Shown in pieces: positions 20,676-32,250 of a DNA stretch of 64,000 bases (position 1 is the stretch's first letter; every line of letters begins with the position of its first letter). The position numbers were made by a program, and so were the translations under genes. The stretch is from Semisulcospira habei (Eukaryota > Mollusca > Gastropoda > Semisulcospiridae): assembly GCA_036245525.1 (NCBI GenBank), contig BTPG01000004.1, positions 227,731,376 to 227,795,375 on the forward strand. Direction: 5' to 3'. The notes below the pieces were generated by a model, which made no database searches, was not told the DNA's origin, and saw only the letters and a list, made by a program, of their open reading frames with translations.

Positions 20676-21060
20676 GACCCCACCCGGGTCTGCCCTGGGG
20701 GACTTGGGTGGGGTTAGGTATTTTTTAGTTCCCAGGGTCACCCTGGTCAGCCCCACAGGGTGGGTTTATCTCTCTATTCTGGGGCATGTGTTTCTGTCTA
20801 CCCTTTGTCCATTCATCTGTATTTGCCTTTTTAAAACTCTCCTTACTGTCTGCACTGCCTGTAGCTCTTGATATTGGATGTGTGTTGCTAAATGGTCTTA
20901 GCTTTATTTAGGCCCCATGTGTTAGGTTTATTTAATGTATTTGACCGGCTGGCGACATACATTCAATGTTCTGTTTAGTTTTTTTTTTCACAAGCAGTGC
21001 AGGCACGTCCTGAGAAAGCCTTGTTGCTGTCGGGACGTTAAGCAATGTACAATCAATCAT
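20676..21060 (+). mobile_element. SIR1 copy, sense
   Basis: 5' end accccacccgggtctg, 3' end gtacaatcaatcat. Perfect 12-bp target duplication tattctacaggt at 20,664-20,675 and 21,061-21,072. Confidence 0.92.
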
Positions 21061-21072
21061 TATTCTACAGGT

Positions 21073-21865
21073 ACTGCTTTCTGTTTCGACTTTCTGTTAC
21101 CCGTTTTCTAGTAGAAATAAAAGTTTAGTAAACATAAACGAGTCTCAGTCTCACTAAGTCCAACCAAAGAAATATTACCATCCATCTTCTCATTAAATCG
21201 TCTGCTCACCCCATCACACATGCATTAATCGTAGGAATCGATCCGATATTTATTTGAGCTATCATGATTACAAATCACGTACCTTTTTATTAAGATTCGC
21301 TATCGTTCGCACAGAGAGTGGAATTGTCTTTTGATACACGGAGTTGAATCCCGAAGAGTCTAGAAACCGCTTGAATAATTACTGTTGTTTTTTGTGTGAC
21401 ATCATTACACACTGGGGTTTCCCAAAATAGGGGTTGAAATTAGCAGTCAAATTTTGTAGACTATTGTAGTCTAGTCTAGAAAGTTCTTTTTCATCAATAT
21501 TTGAGTTTCAGTTACGTGTTCCGTTCTGATTGGTTGTGTTGTATGAATTTGCTAGATTATTCTGGAAAGCTATTATACTATAAAATATCATGATAGGAAG
21601 CATGTGTGTAAATTGTCACTGTCAGTGATGGAGTTATGCAGTGTATAGTGTTTATATTGTATGATAGCCACAGTGTGTCAAAAGTGTGGATACATTGTAT
21701 CAGTGTTGGTGCATTTGTGAATGCATTGTTTGGATATCGCATCGCTGCAATAAAATATTGTTGGAACTGTTACTCCAGTGTTGTCTACATCCTTAAGCCA
21801 TGTGTGACGGGTTGCAACTGAGTGAAGTTTTTTTAAAAGAACCTTACGTGCGTGCGTCTGGTGTG
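21073..21865. other. Non-coding, no gene seen
   Basis: AT-rich sequence; a polyA-signal-like aaataaaag at ~21,115. Short frames only. Confidence 0.4.
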
Positions 21866-21885
21866 ATATCATACTACTTACTTAC

Positions 21886-23997
21886 TTACTTACGCCTGTC
21901 ACCCCTACCCGGGTATAGGCCGTCGAAGAGAGACCTCCAGCAACTCCTGTCCTGTGCTTCTCCTTCGATTCTACTCCAGGTGGTTCCCAGTCTCTTGATG
22001 TCTGCTTGGAGGTCTCGACGCCAGGAGTTTCTCGGCCTACCTCTTTTCCTCTTTCCCTGGGGGTTCCATGACAATGCCTGCCTAGTGATACTGGAAGCTG
22101 GCTTTCTCAGACTGTGACCGATCCATCCCCATCTTTTTCGCCCAATTTCATTCTCTGCTGTTATCTGCTCTGTTCTCTCCCAGAGTCTGACGTTGCTGAT
22201 CTTCTCTGGCCAGTGGATTTTCAAAATTCTTCTAAGGCAACTGTTCACGAAGGTCTGTACTCTGTTGACTGTGGTTTTTGTCAATCTCCATGTCTCTGCT
22301 CCATATAGGAGAACTGCTTTTACATTGGAGTTGAAAATCCGGACTTTGGTGTGTTGTGACAGCTCTCTGGAACTCCACACTTTTTTCAACTGGAGAAAGG
22401 CTGCTCTGGCTTTACCGATTCGTGCTCTGACATCTGCATCAGTGCCGCCTTTTTTGTCTATGATGCTCCCAAGATAGCTGAAGGACTCCACCTCCTCCAA
22501 CGGGGTGCCAGCAAGCAAGACTGGTTCTTCCCTGGTTGCGTTCAGCCTCATTGTCTTTGTTTTCTGTTTGTGAATGGTGAGGCCCACTTGGGACGAGATG
22601 TCAGCAAGCCTCGTGGTCTTGTCCTGCATTTGTTGATGAGTGTGGGACAGTAATGCCAAGTCGTCTGCAAAATCGAGGTCGTCAAGCTGTGTCCACAGTG
22701 TCCACTGTATTCCACTTCGTTTGTGCTCTGTGGTCATCTTCATGACCCAGTCTATGGCCAGTAGGAAGAGGAACGGAGACAGCAGACACCCCTGCCTGAC
22801 ACCAGTTCTGACCTGGAGCTCTCTGGTGAACTGCCCTTCGTGGATCACGCGACATGTCATGCCATCATAGCTGCTCTTGATCAGGCGGACGAGCTTTGTG
22901 GGTACACCGTAGTGTCGTAGGAGTTTCCACAGAGTCTCTCGGTCCACGCTGTCAAATGCTTTCTCATAATCCACAAAGTTGACGTACAGCGGGGAGCTCC
23001 ACTCCAGAGACTGTTCCACGATGATGCGGAGAGTGGCGATCTGGTCTGTACATGATCGGTTCTTCCTGAATCCTGCTTGCTGGTCTCTCAGCTGGGGGTC
23101 AATGGAGCTCTTCATTCTCTCTAGGATGATCCTGTTGAAGACCTTTCCTGGTACTGACAGCAAGGTGATTCCTCTGTAGTTGGAACACTTGCTGAGGTCG
23201 CCTTTCTTGGGAAGCTTGATTAGGTACCCCTCCTTCCAGTCAGCTGGCATCACCTCCTCTTCCCAGATCTTTCCAAACAGTGGGTACAGCATCTCAACTG
23301 TTGTCTCTAGGTCTGCTTTCAGAGACTCCGCTGGGATGCCATCTGGCCCTGCTGCTTTGCCATTCTTCAAAAATGCCACTGCTTTTCTGATCTCTTCCCG
23401 GCTGGGTCTGTCACAGCTGATGGGTAGGTCGGTCTCTGCCGGCTGGATGTCGGGGGGGGGGTCGGGTGGGCTAGGTCTGTTCAGTAACTCTTCAAAATAC
23501 TCGGCCCATCTGTCGAGTTGGTCTGCTCTGTCTGCAATAGGCTTGCCTTCTTTGTCTTTTACTGGTCTTTCTGTCTCTCTTGGCTTGACTTCGCGAACGA
23601 AGATTTTATAGGAGTTGCCCACGACGTCTGCAGGCTTGTTCGTGGCTGCGGAGGCCAATCCGAGACAGGCAGGTTCGACCGCAGTGGCTGCAGGGGAAGG
23701 TATGGCCGGGGTTCTGAGCTGCGGCATCTCTGTTTTTTCTCCTGAGCCGCTTGTCCTTAAGGCTAGCTCTGTGAGATTCTTCAAAGGAGACAGCTGCCTT
23801 GTAAATGGTGGAGCGCCAGGTGTCACGGTCCGCAGCAAGCGAAGACCACTGGTGGTGGTCGATTTGGCAGGCACTAAGTGACTTCTTGAGACAGTCTTTG
23901 TATCTCTTCTTTGGTGCCCCTCTGTCACGGTGTCCAGTAGCAAGCTCGCCGAACAGGGTGATCTTTGGTAGGCGATGATCCTCCATCCTGGAGACAT
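21886..23997 (-). pseudogene. LINE-A reverse transcriptase frame, copy 1 (downstream of nested LINE-B)
   Basis: 703 codons. The first ~141 residues are an out-of-phase reading of LINE-B and are not biological protein. From ~142 on it is LINE-A: linker ADQLDRWAEYFEELLNRP, then NYRGITLLSVPGKVF, VDYEKAFDSVDR, TGVRQGCLLSPFLF, catalytic LDFADDLALL, thumb, and C-terminal GRPRNSWRRDLQADI to GRGDRRK. This RT part has no stop and its catalytic residues are kept, but LINE-B separates it from the endonuclease half. Confidence 0.85.
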
Positions 23998-24815
23998 GCC
24001 CCGCCCAGCGGAGCTGTGTCCGCAGCAGCAAAGCCTCGATGCTCACAGTTTCAGCCTGTTCAAGGACCTCGACGTTGGTGACATAGTCACTCCAGTGAAT
24101 GCCCAGGATGGTACGCAGGCAGCGCTGGTGGAAGCGTTCGAGGAGTCGTAGTTGGCTGCGGTAGAGGGCCCAGGACTCGGAACCATACAGCAGGGTGGTG
24201 AGGACCACAGCTCTGTACACGCTGATCTTGGTGCCTGTTTTCAGCTGTTGATTGTGCCACACCCGCTTGAAAAGTCGCCCGAAAGCGCTGTTCGCTTTTG
24301 CCAGCCTGCTGTCAAGCTCCTTGTCCAGCTTGGCGTCCGACGTGATAATGCAGCCAAGGTAAGTAAACTGGTGCACTGACTTTAGATCAGACTCGCCAAT
24401 GGTGATGTGAGGAGGGTGATACACTGTCTTGGGTGCCGGCTGATGGAGGACCTCTGTCTTTTTCAGACTGACCTCGAGTCCAAAGAGCTGGGCAGCATCT
24501 GCGAAGCAAGACGTGATGCTCTGCAGGGCTCTCTCTGTGTGTGCAACGAGGGCAACATCATCAGCAAAAAGCAGCTCACGAATCAGTTGGTCTAGGGTTT
24601 TCGTGTGGGCCTGCAGTCGTCTGAGGTTGAACAGGCTGCCATCGAGACGATACCTGATGTACACTGCATCGTCATCATCAAGGTCCACTGTGGCCTGCTT
24701 CAACATCATGCTAAAAAAGATGGTGAAGAGGGTCGGTGCCAGCACGCAGCCCTGCTTTACGCCGTTGAGAATAGGGAATGGTTCTGAGAGGTCATTGTTG
24801 AGTCTGACCTGGTCA
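23575..24815 (-). mobile_element. LINE-B nested in LINE-A copy 1
   Basis: 5'-truncated LINE-B, same orientation as its host element, flanked by ggtctttctgt at 23,564-23,574 and 24,816-24,826. Its 3' end is the gaagtcaagccaagagag motif. RT motifs GVKQGCVLAPTLF and LLFADDVALVAH are intact. Confidence 0.92.
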
Positions 24816-26155
24816 GGTCTTTCTGTATGGCCATACTTACCCGACAATCTTCTGGTAATGTCGTAGAGCTGTTTCATGTTGCCGCTGCCTGCTGCCTTTT
24901 CTGCCTCTGCTGCCAGGCTGTCTGTGTAGGCCCTCTTGTCTGCCCTGATACTCCTCTTCACCTCGCGGTTGGCTTCCGAGTATTCCCCCTGTGCCCTTAC
25001 TTTGGCTGCTCTCGTGCGACTGTTGTTGACCGCTGCTTTCTTCTGCTTCCTCGCTTCTATCTTCTTCAAGGTCTGTGCCGACAGCCAGTCCTTGTGGTGG
25101 TGTTTCCTGAACCCTACAGTGTCTTTGCAGGTTGAGTTCAGCGCCTCTCTAACTGCCTTCCACTGCTGCTCTGTGGTGACCGCCTCCTCTTCATTTACTA
25201 GCTCCTGTAGCGCTTGAAACCGGTTGGACAGCACCAGTTTGAACTCTTCTCTAACTCCAGTTTCTCTCAGGAGGCCTACATTATAGCGCTGTCTTCTTGT
25301 TGTCTCTGTGCGGCTTTTCTTTAGCTTGAGCTTCATTCTTAAGGTAAGCAGATGGTGGTCTGAGGCGACATCTGCTCCCCTCCTCACTCGAACATCTTGA
25401 AGGGATCTTCTAAATTTCTTGCTAATGCAGATATGGTCTATTTGGTTCTCTGTTGTATGGTCAGGTGAGACCCAAGTTGCTTTGTGTATTCTTCTGTGTG
25501 GGAAGATGCTGCCTCCAATGACAAGTCGGTTTAGAGCACAAAAGTCTACAAACCTCTCCCCGTTCTCACTCATCTCTGAGCCTAGTCCCTGTCTCCCCAT
25601 CACCTCTTCGTATCCGGTGTTGTCCTCCCCTATTTTGGCATTAAAATCGCCCATGACGATGGTGATGTCTCGCTCCGCACATTTGTCCACGGCACTCTGG
25701 AGTCGGTCGTAGAACTCTTGTTTCTCTTCTTCGTCACTGTCATTGGTGGGCGCATAACACTGGATGACGTTCAGCTTGAGCTTTTTCTTGGTTCTAAAGG
25801 CTGCTGTTATAATTCTTGGCCCAAGAGGTTCCCAGCCCATCAGCGCTCTCTGTGCCACTGGTGACAGCATGAGTGCTACTCCTTCTGTATGGGAGGCATT
25901 CTCCTCTTCATGACCTGAATACAGAATCATCTCCCCACTTAACAGCCTTTTCTGGCCAGACTGCGTCCATCTGGCTTCACTGATGCCTAGCAGGGAAAGG
26001 TTGTACTTTTGCATTTCCGCTGCTATCTGGGCGGCCTTGCCGCTCTGGTACATGGTCTTGACGTTCCATGTGCCCATGGTTGTATCCCTGGATAGAGAGA
26101 GGCGGCTCGGTCCTGTGGCTTCCGAAGACTTCCGGCTTTCACCACAGGACGTCAT
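23606..26155 (-). CDS. Chimeric LINE-A endonuclease / LINE-B RT open frame
   Basis: 849 codons with no stop. Residues ~27-270 are an exonuclease-endonuclease-phosphatase domain with GTWNVKTMY, ISEARW, VMGDFNAKIG and SDHHLL (metal and catalytic residues visible). A Lys/Arg-rich linker runs to GHTERP at ~447. From there the frame continues in phase into LINE-B: RT motifs GVKQGC and FADD, thumb, and a C-terminal zinc finger CSHCGRTCLSRIGLRSHEQAC (C2HC-type). The fusion results from insertion, not from an evolved gene. Whether it is expressed is unknown; the LINE-B part lacks the RT N-terminal motifs, so polymerase activity is doubtful. Confidence 0.85.
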   Translation of the reverse strand: MTSCGESRKSSEATGPSRLSLSRDTTMGTWNVKTMYQSGKAAQIAAEMQKYNLSLLGISEARWTQSGQKRLLSGEMILYSGHEEENASHTEGVALMLSPVAQRALMGWEPLGPRIITAAFRTKKKLKLNVIQCYAPTNDSDEEEKQEFYDRLQSAVDKCAERDITIVMGDFNAKIGEDNTGYEEVMGRQGLGSEMSENGERFVDFCALNRLVIGGSIFPHRRIHKATWVSPDHTTENQIDHICISKKFRRSLQDVRVRRGADVASDHHLLTLRMKLKLKKSRTETTRRQRYNVGLLRETGVREEFKLVLSNRFQALQELVNEEEAVTTEQQWKAVREALNSTCKDTVGFRKHHHKDWLSAQTLKKIEARKQKKAAVNNSRTRAAKVRAQGEYSEANREVKRSIRADKRAYTDSLAAEAEKAAGSGNMKQLYDITRRLSGKYGHTERPDQVRLNNDLSEPFPILNGVKQGCVLAPTLFTIFFSMMLKQATVDLDDDDAVYIRYRLDGSLFNLRRLQAHTKTLDQLIRELLFADDVALVAHTERALQSITSCFADAAQLFGLEVSLKKTEVLHQPAPKTVYHPPHITIGESDLKSVHQFTYLGCIITSDAKLDKELDSRLAKANSAFGRLFKRVWHNQQLKTGTKISVYRAVVLTTLLYGSESWALYRSQLRLLERFHQRCLRTILGIHWSDYVTNVEVLEQAETVSIEALLLRTQLRWAGHVSRMEDHRLPKITLFGELATGHRDRGAPKKRYKDCLKKSLSACQIDHHQWSSLAADRDTWRSTIYKAAVSFEESHRASLKDKRLRRKNRDAAAQNPGHTFPCSHCGRTCLSRIGLRSHEQACRRRGQLL

Positions 26156-26447
26156 AAGTCTTCTAGTAGAAGAACCTTCCTCCTCCAGGTAAGGAATTAC
26201 TGTTAGTCTTTTCGTCGGCGTTTTTGTAGCTATTTCCTTTTTTGCAGGGTGGGGAAGCTACCCCCACGCCCAACCCCCTTACTAGGAGGACCAGGGGTTT
26301 TCTGTCGGGGTCACCTTCCCTTAGACCATGTTGGTTCACGGCACCTTATTTCATTCGGTGCACCCCTCTCACGAGGGACCCCCTATCCACCACCCAGGGG
26401 ACGCGCCTCAACGCCGTATGGTCCCAGCGCGAGGAATATCATACTAC

Positions 26448-26749
26448 GACTATGACTTAACACGTAACAGACAACTTGTTTATGAACAAACATTTTGAAA
26501 TCCTCGACAACACAGCAAAAAAAGTCAATTAAGATGGTGTGTTTTCCCTTTATTGTGTACTAAACTCTTGTAGATTACAGAATAATTTAGAAAAAACAAA
26601 CAAAAAAAAAAAACATTCTCAACATAGAATGAAATGAAGGCTAAAAACAAGAAACACACAGTGCTTGAACATAACTTTACACTGTGACAAACACACTTGA
26701 GGCCCTTTAACTAAATCCAAATGCATAAATCCAAAAATAACAAAACACT
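26448..26749. other. Non-coding, AT-rich
   Basis: A-rich, no gene; probably the 5' flank of the piggyBac-like element. Confidence 0.4.
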
Positions 26750-27806
26750 ACTCAAGTACCCTTCTTCATGACATTACGGCCAAGTGCAAGAAACTTTATC
26801 AGCCATACATGAATCTGTCTGTGGATGAGAGAATGGTGCGAAACCGTGGTAGATTCACGTTCAGGCAGTTTGTGAAGGATAAACCCACGAGGTGGAGAAT
26901 GATGTTGTGGATTTTAGCAGATTCTTCTAATGGCTCTACTTATGATTATGATGTATAAACTGGAAAAAGCACTGAAAAGTCACACTTTGGTCTGGCTTAT
27001 GTTGTTATAAAGTTGTGTAAAAGTATTTTTAAGCAAGGTTATCGTGTATTTTTTTATATCTTTTATACAGGTGTAGCACTAATGAAAGATTTATTAGCTA
27101 ATCGTGTTCTTGCATGTGGAACTGCCATTGCCAGTCGTAAAGGCATACCACCATTATTCAAGGATACAAAATCATTTTCCAAGAATACTAGAGACTCTGT
27201 GAGATGGTTGAGGGATGGAAATTTATTATATTTACAATGGCTTGATAATAAGCCTGTCACATTTGTGAGCACCATGCATGAGAATGGCAGTAGTTATATA
27301 TGTACAGATGCGTAATAAAGTAAATGGTGCCTTTAGGGCAATAAAAGTGCGTCAGCCCAAACTTGTAGATAGTTATAATAAATATATGGGTGGGGTGGAT
27401 AAAAGTGACCAGTTAATTGGTAAATATAAAACTTTGAGAAAAACTCATAGGTACTGGAAAACCTTGTTTTTTCATTTTCTTGACGTTGCGCGAGTAAATT
27501 CTTACATATTTTTTAATGATATTCCAGAGTTACAAAGGCAAAAAAAGTTCAATCAGCTAAAGTTCACTGAGGAATTAACTCGAGAACTTGCTGGAATAGA
27601 TGAAAATAGTGATGTGCCTCTGTTCAAGCCAGGCCCCTACTCCAGTGCCACCGCTTAACCATGCAATGCAGCCGGTTATGATGGAAAACGCAAAAAATTG
27701 TAGATTATGTTATGCCAGTGAAAAAGTTGAAAGAAAAACACATGTGAAATGTTCTGTGTGTGACAAAGCTTTGTGTTTTACAAGCCTTCTTCAAGCTTGC
27801 CTGTAG
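26750..27806 (+). pseudogene. piggyBac-like (PGBD) transposase, degraded
   Basis: Cut-and-paste transposase homologous to piggyBac. Blocks in order: NLSVDERMV and KDKPTRWRMMLWILADS (~26,810-26,925), TGKSTEKSHFGLAYVV (~26,958-27,005), LLANRVLACGTAIASRKG (27,090-27,145), NKYMGGVDKSDQLIGKYKT (~27,375-27,430) and a cysteine-rich C-terminus CRLCYASEKV...CSVCDKALC (~27,705-27,780). In-frame stops (for example where VYTGK is expected near 26,955, and 27,315) and frameshifts inactivate it. N-terminal sequence is absent or unrecognised. Confidence 0.85.
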
Positions 27807-27956
27807 ATGCTGTGTAAAGTGTATATGTACTTGGGAATTTTCACCTGCAAATATTTGCACTGCGAGCTAAGCATTGATTTATAAACAAATCATGTGTATA
27901 AATGTAGAAACATGTGGCTTTTTGACACAGCTGAATACCATGGTTGCAAACAGAAA

Positions 27957-28341
27957 CATGGTTTGCTACTGGACACCGTGACAGAGGGGCACCAAAGAAG
28001 AGATACAAAGACTGTCTCAAGAAGTCACTTAGTGCCTGCCAAATCGACCACCACCAGTGGTCTTCGCTTGCTGCGGACCGTGACACCTGGCGCTCCACCA
28101 TTTACAAGGCAGCTGTCTCCTTTGAGGACTCTCACAGAGCTAGCCTTAAGGACAAGCGGCTCAGGAGAAAAAACAGAGATGCCGCAGCTCAGAACCCTGG
28201 CCATACCTTCCCCTGCAGCCACTGCGGTCGAACCTGCCTGTCTCGGATTGGCCTCCGCAGCCACGAACAAGCCTGCAGACGTCGTGGGCAACTCCTATAA
28301 AATCTTCGTTCGCGAAGTCAAGCCAAGAGAGAGAGAGAGAG
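27957..28341 (+). mobile_element. LINE-B 3' fragment with 65-bp flanking duplication
   Basis: Encodes the LINE-B C-terminal region ending in the zinc finger and RRRGQLL, then the 3' tail gaagtcaagcc with (GA)n. Flanked by a perfect 65-bp direct repeat (27,892-27,956 and 28,342-28,406). A 4-5 bp filler precedes the LINE-B sequence. Confidence 0.9.
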
Positions 28342-28406
28342 ATGTGTATAAATGTAGAAACATGTGGCTTTTTGACACAGCTGAATACCATGGTTGCAAA
28401 CAGAAA

Positions 28407-29127
28407 GAAATGTAAATAGTGAACAGTCTGTTTATGTTGTTCATAGCAGTTTATTCTTGTGAGCTACTTTTTCATTTTGTACTACGTTTACGTATTTCAG
28501 TCACTTTGTCTTCATGAGGATAGAACATACATTTATAAAGCAATATTGTCATACTTGGGCTTGTTTTGTCAGGAATTGAAGTGGCTTTCAGAATTAACTT
28601 CTTTTAGTGACTGTTGTACAGTAATTAAAAAATTTCTTCTTTGAGACTAGTGAATGTTTAATATTTTTGCAGTAAAATACAAATAAAATTTAGACATTGA
28701 ACCCTTCTTCATTGTTTACAGTGTAATTATTTTTAGTTGTGAGTGTGCCTGTTTGAAAGAGAATTCAATTTGCTTTCAACTGATATATAATATGTCTATA
28801 ATATGTTAACACATGCACTAGTTCTGTGTATTTTTAACCATTTACCTGCTACGCAGTCAAAAATGCATAAAATTTGCACGAACGTTTAAGAGTTAAAATA
28901 CAGCCCTAGCTGCCTCCGAACTGCAAACAAAAGAAGATCTATTAAAGAAACCTTAACAATTAGATATGCTCAATTAGGAAATAAATATACTTCAATCCCG
29001 TTATTTCATACCAAACTGCCTCCATTACTTAAAACCCTTCCCTTTAACTAACTGATCTGTTTGTCTGTCCAGCGATGAGTGATTCCCCTTGGTTTGTATA
29101 CTTCCCTTTATTGATCCAGTCATCCAC
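28407..29127. other. Non-coding, AT-rich
   Basis: No credible gene. Probably the 3' flank of the piggyBac remnant; a ttaaccatttacctgctacgc at ~28,829 could be its terminal repeat, but no partner is seen. Confidence 0.4.
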
Positions 29128-29208
29128 AGGCCTTTTTCGTAATTGATGCGTTTAGAGTTATCCGCCCTTGCGCAAGTCGGAAGTGCGCCGATAGAGTGGT
29201 TCCGGTTT

Positions 29209-29337
29209 ACAGGTCACGGTATACATTTAAATTGGGAAGTTGAGGCAGTAAGAGGTCCCGTGTTTTTAAAAATAATTTTTGCCTTGTTTGAAATTTTGCA
29301 GTTGGGCTGAATGTGGGAATTTGCTGGAAATTTGTGG
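29209..29337. repeat. 129-bp direct repeat, left copy
   Basis: From acaggtcacggtatac to aaatttgtgg; repeated at 31,283-31,411 with about two base changes. Confidence 0.92.
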
Positions 29338-31282
29338 TTAGCTGAGAGGAGACATGTTTGGTGCTTTGATTCATACATCCTGAGCTTATCCAGTGGACAT
29401 TTGTGGGCCTATGTTGAGTTGCCTTTGACGTAGTGATTTGAGGGGCACGCTGATTTCAGCTGTGCTTGGGTGTGGGGTTGGTAAGGAACCAGTTTCATAG
29501 CCAAGAAATGAGACGGGTCATGCGCTGTTTTTTTTTTGGTATTTTGTGCATGGCAAATGTGCAGCTGGTGGGCGGTAGTGTTTTTTAGGGAATTGAACAA
29601 TTAGGGGATGACTGGGACTGACTAAGGCTAAGAGACTGGACAATACGGAAACAGCACTGTGGTCCGTGGCCTGTCAGGTGCACCACATGCCATATGTGAC
29701 ATAGACCGGAAACTGGTTTAGTGTAACCAGATCAATGAGTTTGGATGGTTGCAGTTGGAAAAGTAAGAAAATCATGAAAAATTTGAAATTTTGCCAAAAA
29801 ATCGCTGTGCATGCAGTTTTATAGGCGTTTTGGCATGTTTTGCGTGGCAACACCCTGTTTATCTGCACTGTGAGCTAGGTTTAGTGTGTTTGCTCATTTA
29901 TTTTTTGTCTTACAGGTAGTCATGAGTCTTTCCTTCGACCATGAGCTGTGACCTTTGACCTTGACCTTGAAAGGAGTGGGGTTTGGGGTGTTCAGTTTGA
30001 TAAATGCGTTTAAAAAAAATTCACTCTTTCAGTTATTGAAGTTGAGTGGGGTGGGTGTAGGGTGGGGTGGTTAGGGGTTTGGGTTGGAGGTGGGGGGGGG
30101 GGGGGGTTGGGGGCTTAAGGTCAAAGGTTAAGATAAAATCTACAATGAAACAGTGTTAGCATGTGCATTTCATCAGACAGATGACCTCAGAGTGAAATAA
30201 GCGGCCAAAATAATGTGACCGCAGAAGTGTTATTTTGCATGGTACTGCTACACTGGTTGCATCTGAGGTGTCATTCTGCTGTAATTGTCATGAGGGATGT
30301 CTCTGGTGTCTATTCTAAGCCAAACACAAGCACTTGTACACTGAGTAAAGCTCATTTGAGTGCATTGTTATGGGACCAGCAGTTGCGGCACCTGTACAGG
30401 GTTTTACAGGAGTGTTCACAAGTTTGGCACACACATGCCTACTGCATCTGCAAGATGAGCTGAGGTGTTTTGAGACTCTGACAAGTGTGTTTTATATAAA
30501 AATGAACTGTACATAACCATTTTTCTATGCTACCTCCTAAATCAGCACTCCAGACATTTGTTAGCGTATGCGGCATGTCCCGCGTAGCATAGTTTTGGTT
30601 GTTTTGTGTAGTCTTTTTCCTGTGGGATAGCTCAATAGACTTAATGTTTAAATTGCAGAGCTGTTTCATGACCCCTTTTGCCTAGGGAAAGATTGCCAGC
30701 AGCATATAGGGCATGGCAGCTGGTTACAGGCCTCTTCCAGCTTGTTGTCACCAGACAACAGGGTCAATGAGGATGCCTGGGTGTTGTCTTTTGGGCTGCC
30801 CTAAGATACACCAGGAAATGGCTTTGGGTCTGAAAGCTCATTTTTCATCAGTTTCAGTGTCATGGTAACTTTTTAAAGTTGTCCAGCCCACCAGAAGTCA
30901 GTTTGACTGTATTGCATGCGTGTGTAAACTTGGAAAAACAGAAAAAGTAGGGGAGTAGGCAATGGAAAAATATGAAAAAAAAACCCACTTTCATGTGCCT
31001 GTCTCAAATGCAACATTTTTGAAAATCAGATATATTACTTGATGTACATGCCAATTTTGGAGGCATTCTGACCCTATCTAGGCTGTTTTTCATGGCATCA
31101 GATATGCATGATCCAACACATCAACAGCATTGTAAACGCCACATCAAGGCACTTCACATAATGGGCCATAACATAAAGATGCAGCAACTTTCAAGGGTGT
31201 CACTTTGGGTTTGACTTAGCTATTGTCTAAGGGTTGCACTGATGGCAGATTGAATGGTGTTCAGGTGGGACAAGTTTCTCAG

Positions 31283-31411
31283 ACAGGTCACGGTATACAT
31301 TTAAATTGGGAAGTTGAGGCAGTAAGAGGCCCGGTGTTTTTAAAAATAATTTTTGCCTTGTTTGAAATTTTGCAGTTGGGCTGAATGTGGGAATTTGCTG
31401 GAAATTTGTGG
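31283..31411. repeat. 129-bp direct repeat, right copy
   Basis: Partner of 29,209-29,337; it runs straight into the transposase-like frame at ~31,412. Confidence 0.92.
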
Positions 31412-31891
31412 AGCTGTTCACAGAAACCCCCCGCCCGCTCTCTGGCTGATAAGTCACTCACTCCAAATGGTGTGGTGTCTTTTATGTCTGATTTGTGGGC
31501 AGGATCCATCAGTGACAAGCAAATTGTACAGAAAAGTAAGATTTTGGAACTATGTGAGAAGGGAGATGCAGTGATGGGTGATAAGGGTTTCCTCATTTCT
31601 GATATGACAACGCCGATAAAGATTGAGCTGATCATTCCACCGAAGAAAGAAAAGAAACACCAAATGTCAAAGGCAGAGATAACTTTGACAAGGCGGGCTG
31701 CAAACTGCAGGATCCATGCAGAGCAACACATGGAGTGAGTGAAGAACTACAGGGTCTTGAACAACTTGGCAGGCACTACGAAAGCTAAAGTATCTAAAAT
31801 CTGGACGCTCTGCAGTTACCTTTCTGCATTATTGCCCCCTCTTCATCTACATGACCGTGTTGATGAAGCTGACCCTATCATTGATGAGGTT
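31412..31891 (+). pseudogene. DDE_Tnp_4-like transposase C-terminal exon
   Basis: Encodes SDLWAGSISDKQIVQ, GDAVMGDKGFLISD (second catalytic Asp with the DKGF block) and LTRRAANCRIHAEQHME, which matches the IHVER-type block with the final Glu of DDE_Tnp_4 transposases. A TGA at 31,736-31,738 interrupts the frame, but homologous-looking sequence continues (VKNYRVLNNLAGT to DPIIDEVE, stop ~31,891). The N-terminal catalytic region was not found between 29.3 and 31.2 kb. Confidence 0.7.
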
Positions 31892-32250
31892 GAATAGAAT
31901 TTATGTTTCAATGCTGTGTTTGCTCAGTGACAACTATTATGCTGATGTATGTATATCTAACGCACAAGAAATCCAACCTTTGCCTCAGATCAGCGTGCTG
32001 AAGCTCCAGTTGTGTAGGAAACCTTATGCTTGCCTAAGGTTAAGAACACCCTGCATTTAAAGTATTGAGCAAGCTTAAGGTTTTACAAATGGACTAAGGC
32101 TATATCCTTGCGTGCCAGTTTATCAGAAGGAAGCATTAATATATGTTCCCATGTGTGTGTCAGGTGTCAGTTTTAAATAGGCGCTGACCCTTTGGAAAAT
32201 TAGGCACCAAGCCATGCTGAATAATGATTAGGTGTTTTGCTGTTTATATA

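Larger units (their letters stand above)
21877..26435 (-). mobile_element. LINE-A copy 1, full length, with nested LINE-B
   Basis: Single-frame non-LTR retrotransposon (apurinic endonuclease + RT, no RNase H) with 3' tail (TAAG)n at the left and ~280 bp of 5' UTR at the right. Target duplication atatcatacta at 21,866-21,876 and 26,436-26,446. Without the LINE-B insertion (23,575-24,815 plus one duplication) the element is ~3.3 kb. The short tetranucleotide tail and domain set fit RTE-like LINEs; the exact clade needs a tree. Confidence 0.9.

Noticed and set aside
21886..26192. Plus-strand frames of 60-143 codons across LINE-A copies
   Set aside because: They recur in every LINE-A copy as the antisense of the endonuclease/RT coding strand and have no independent support.
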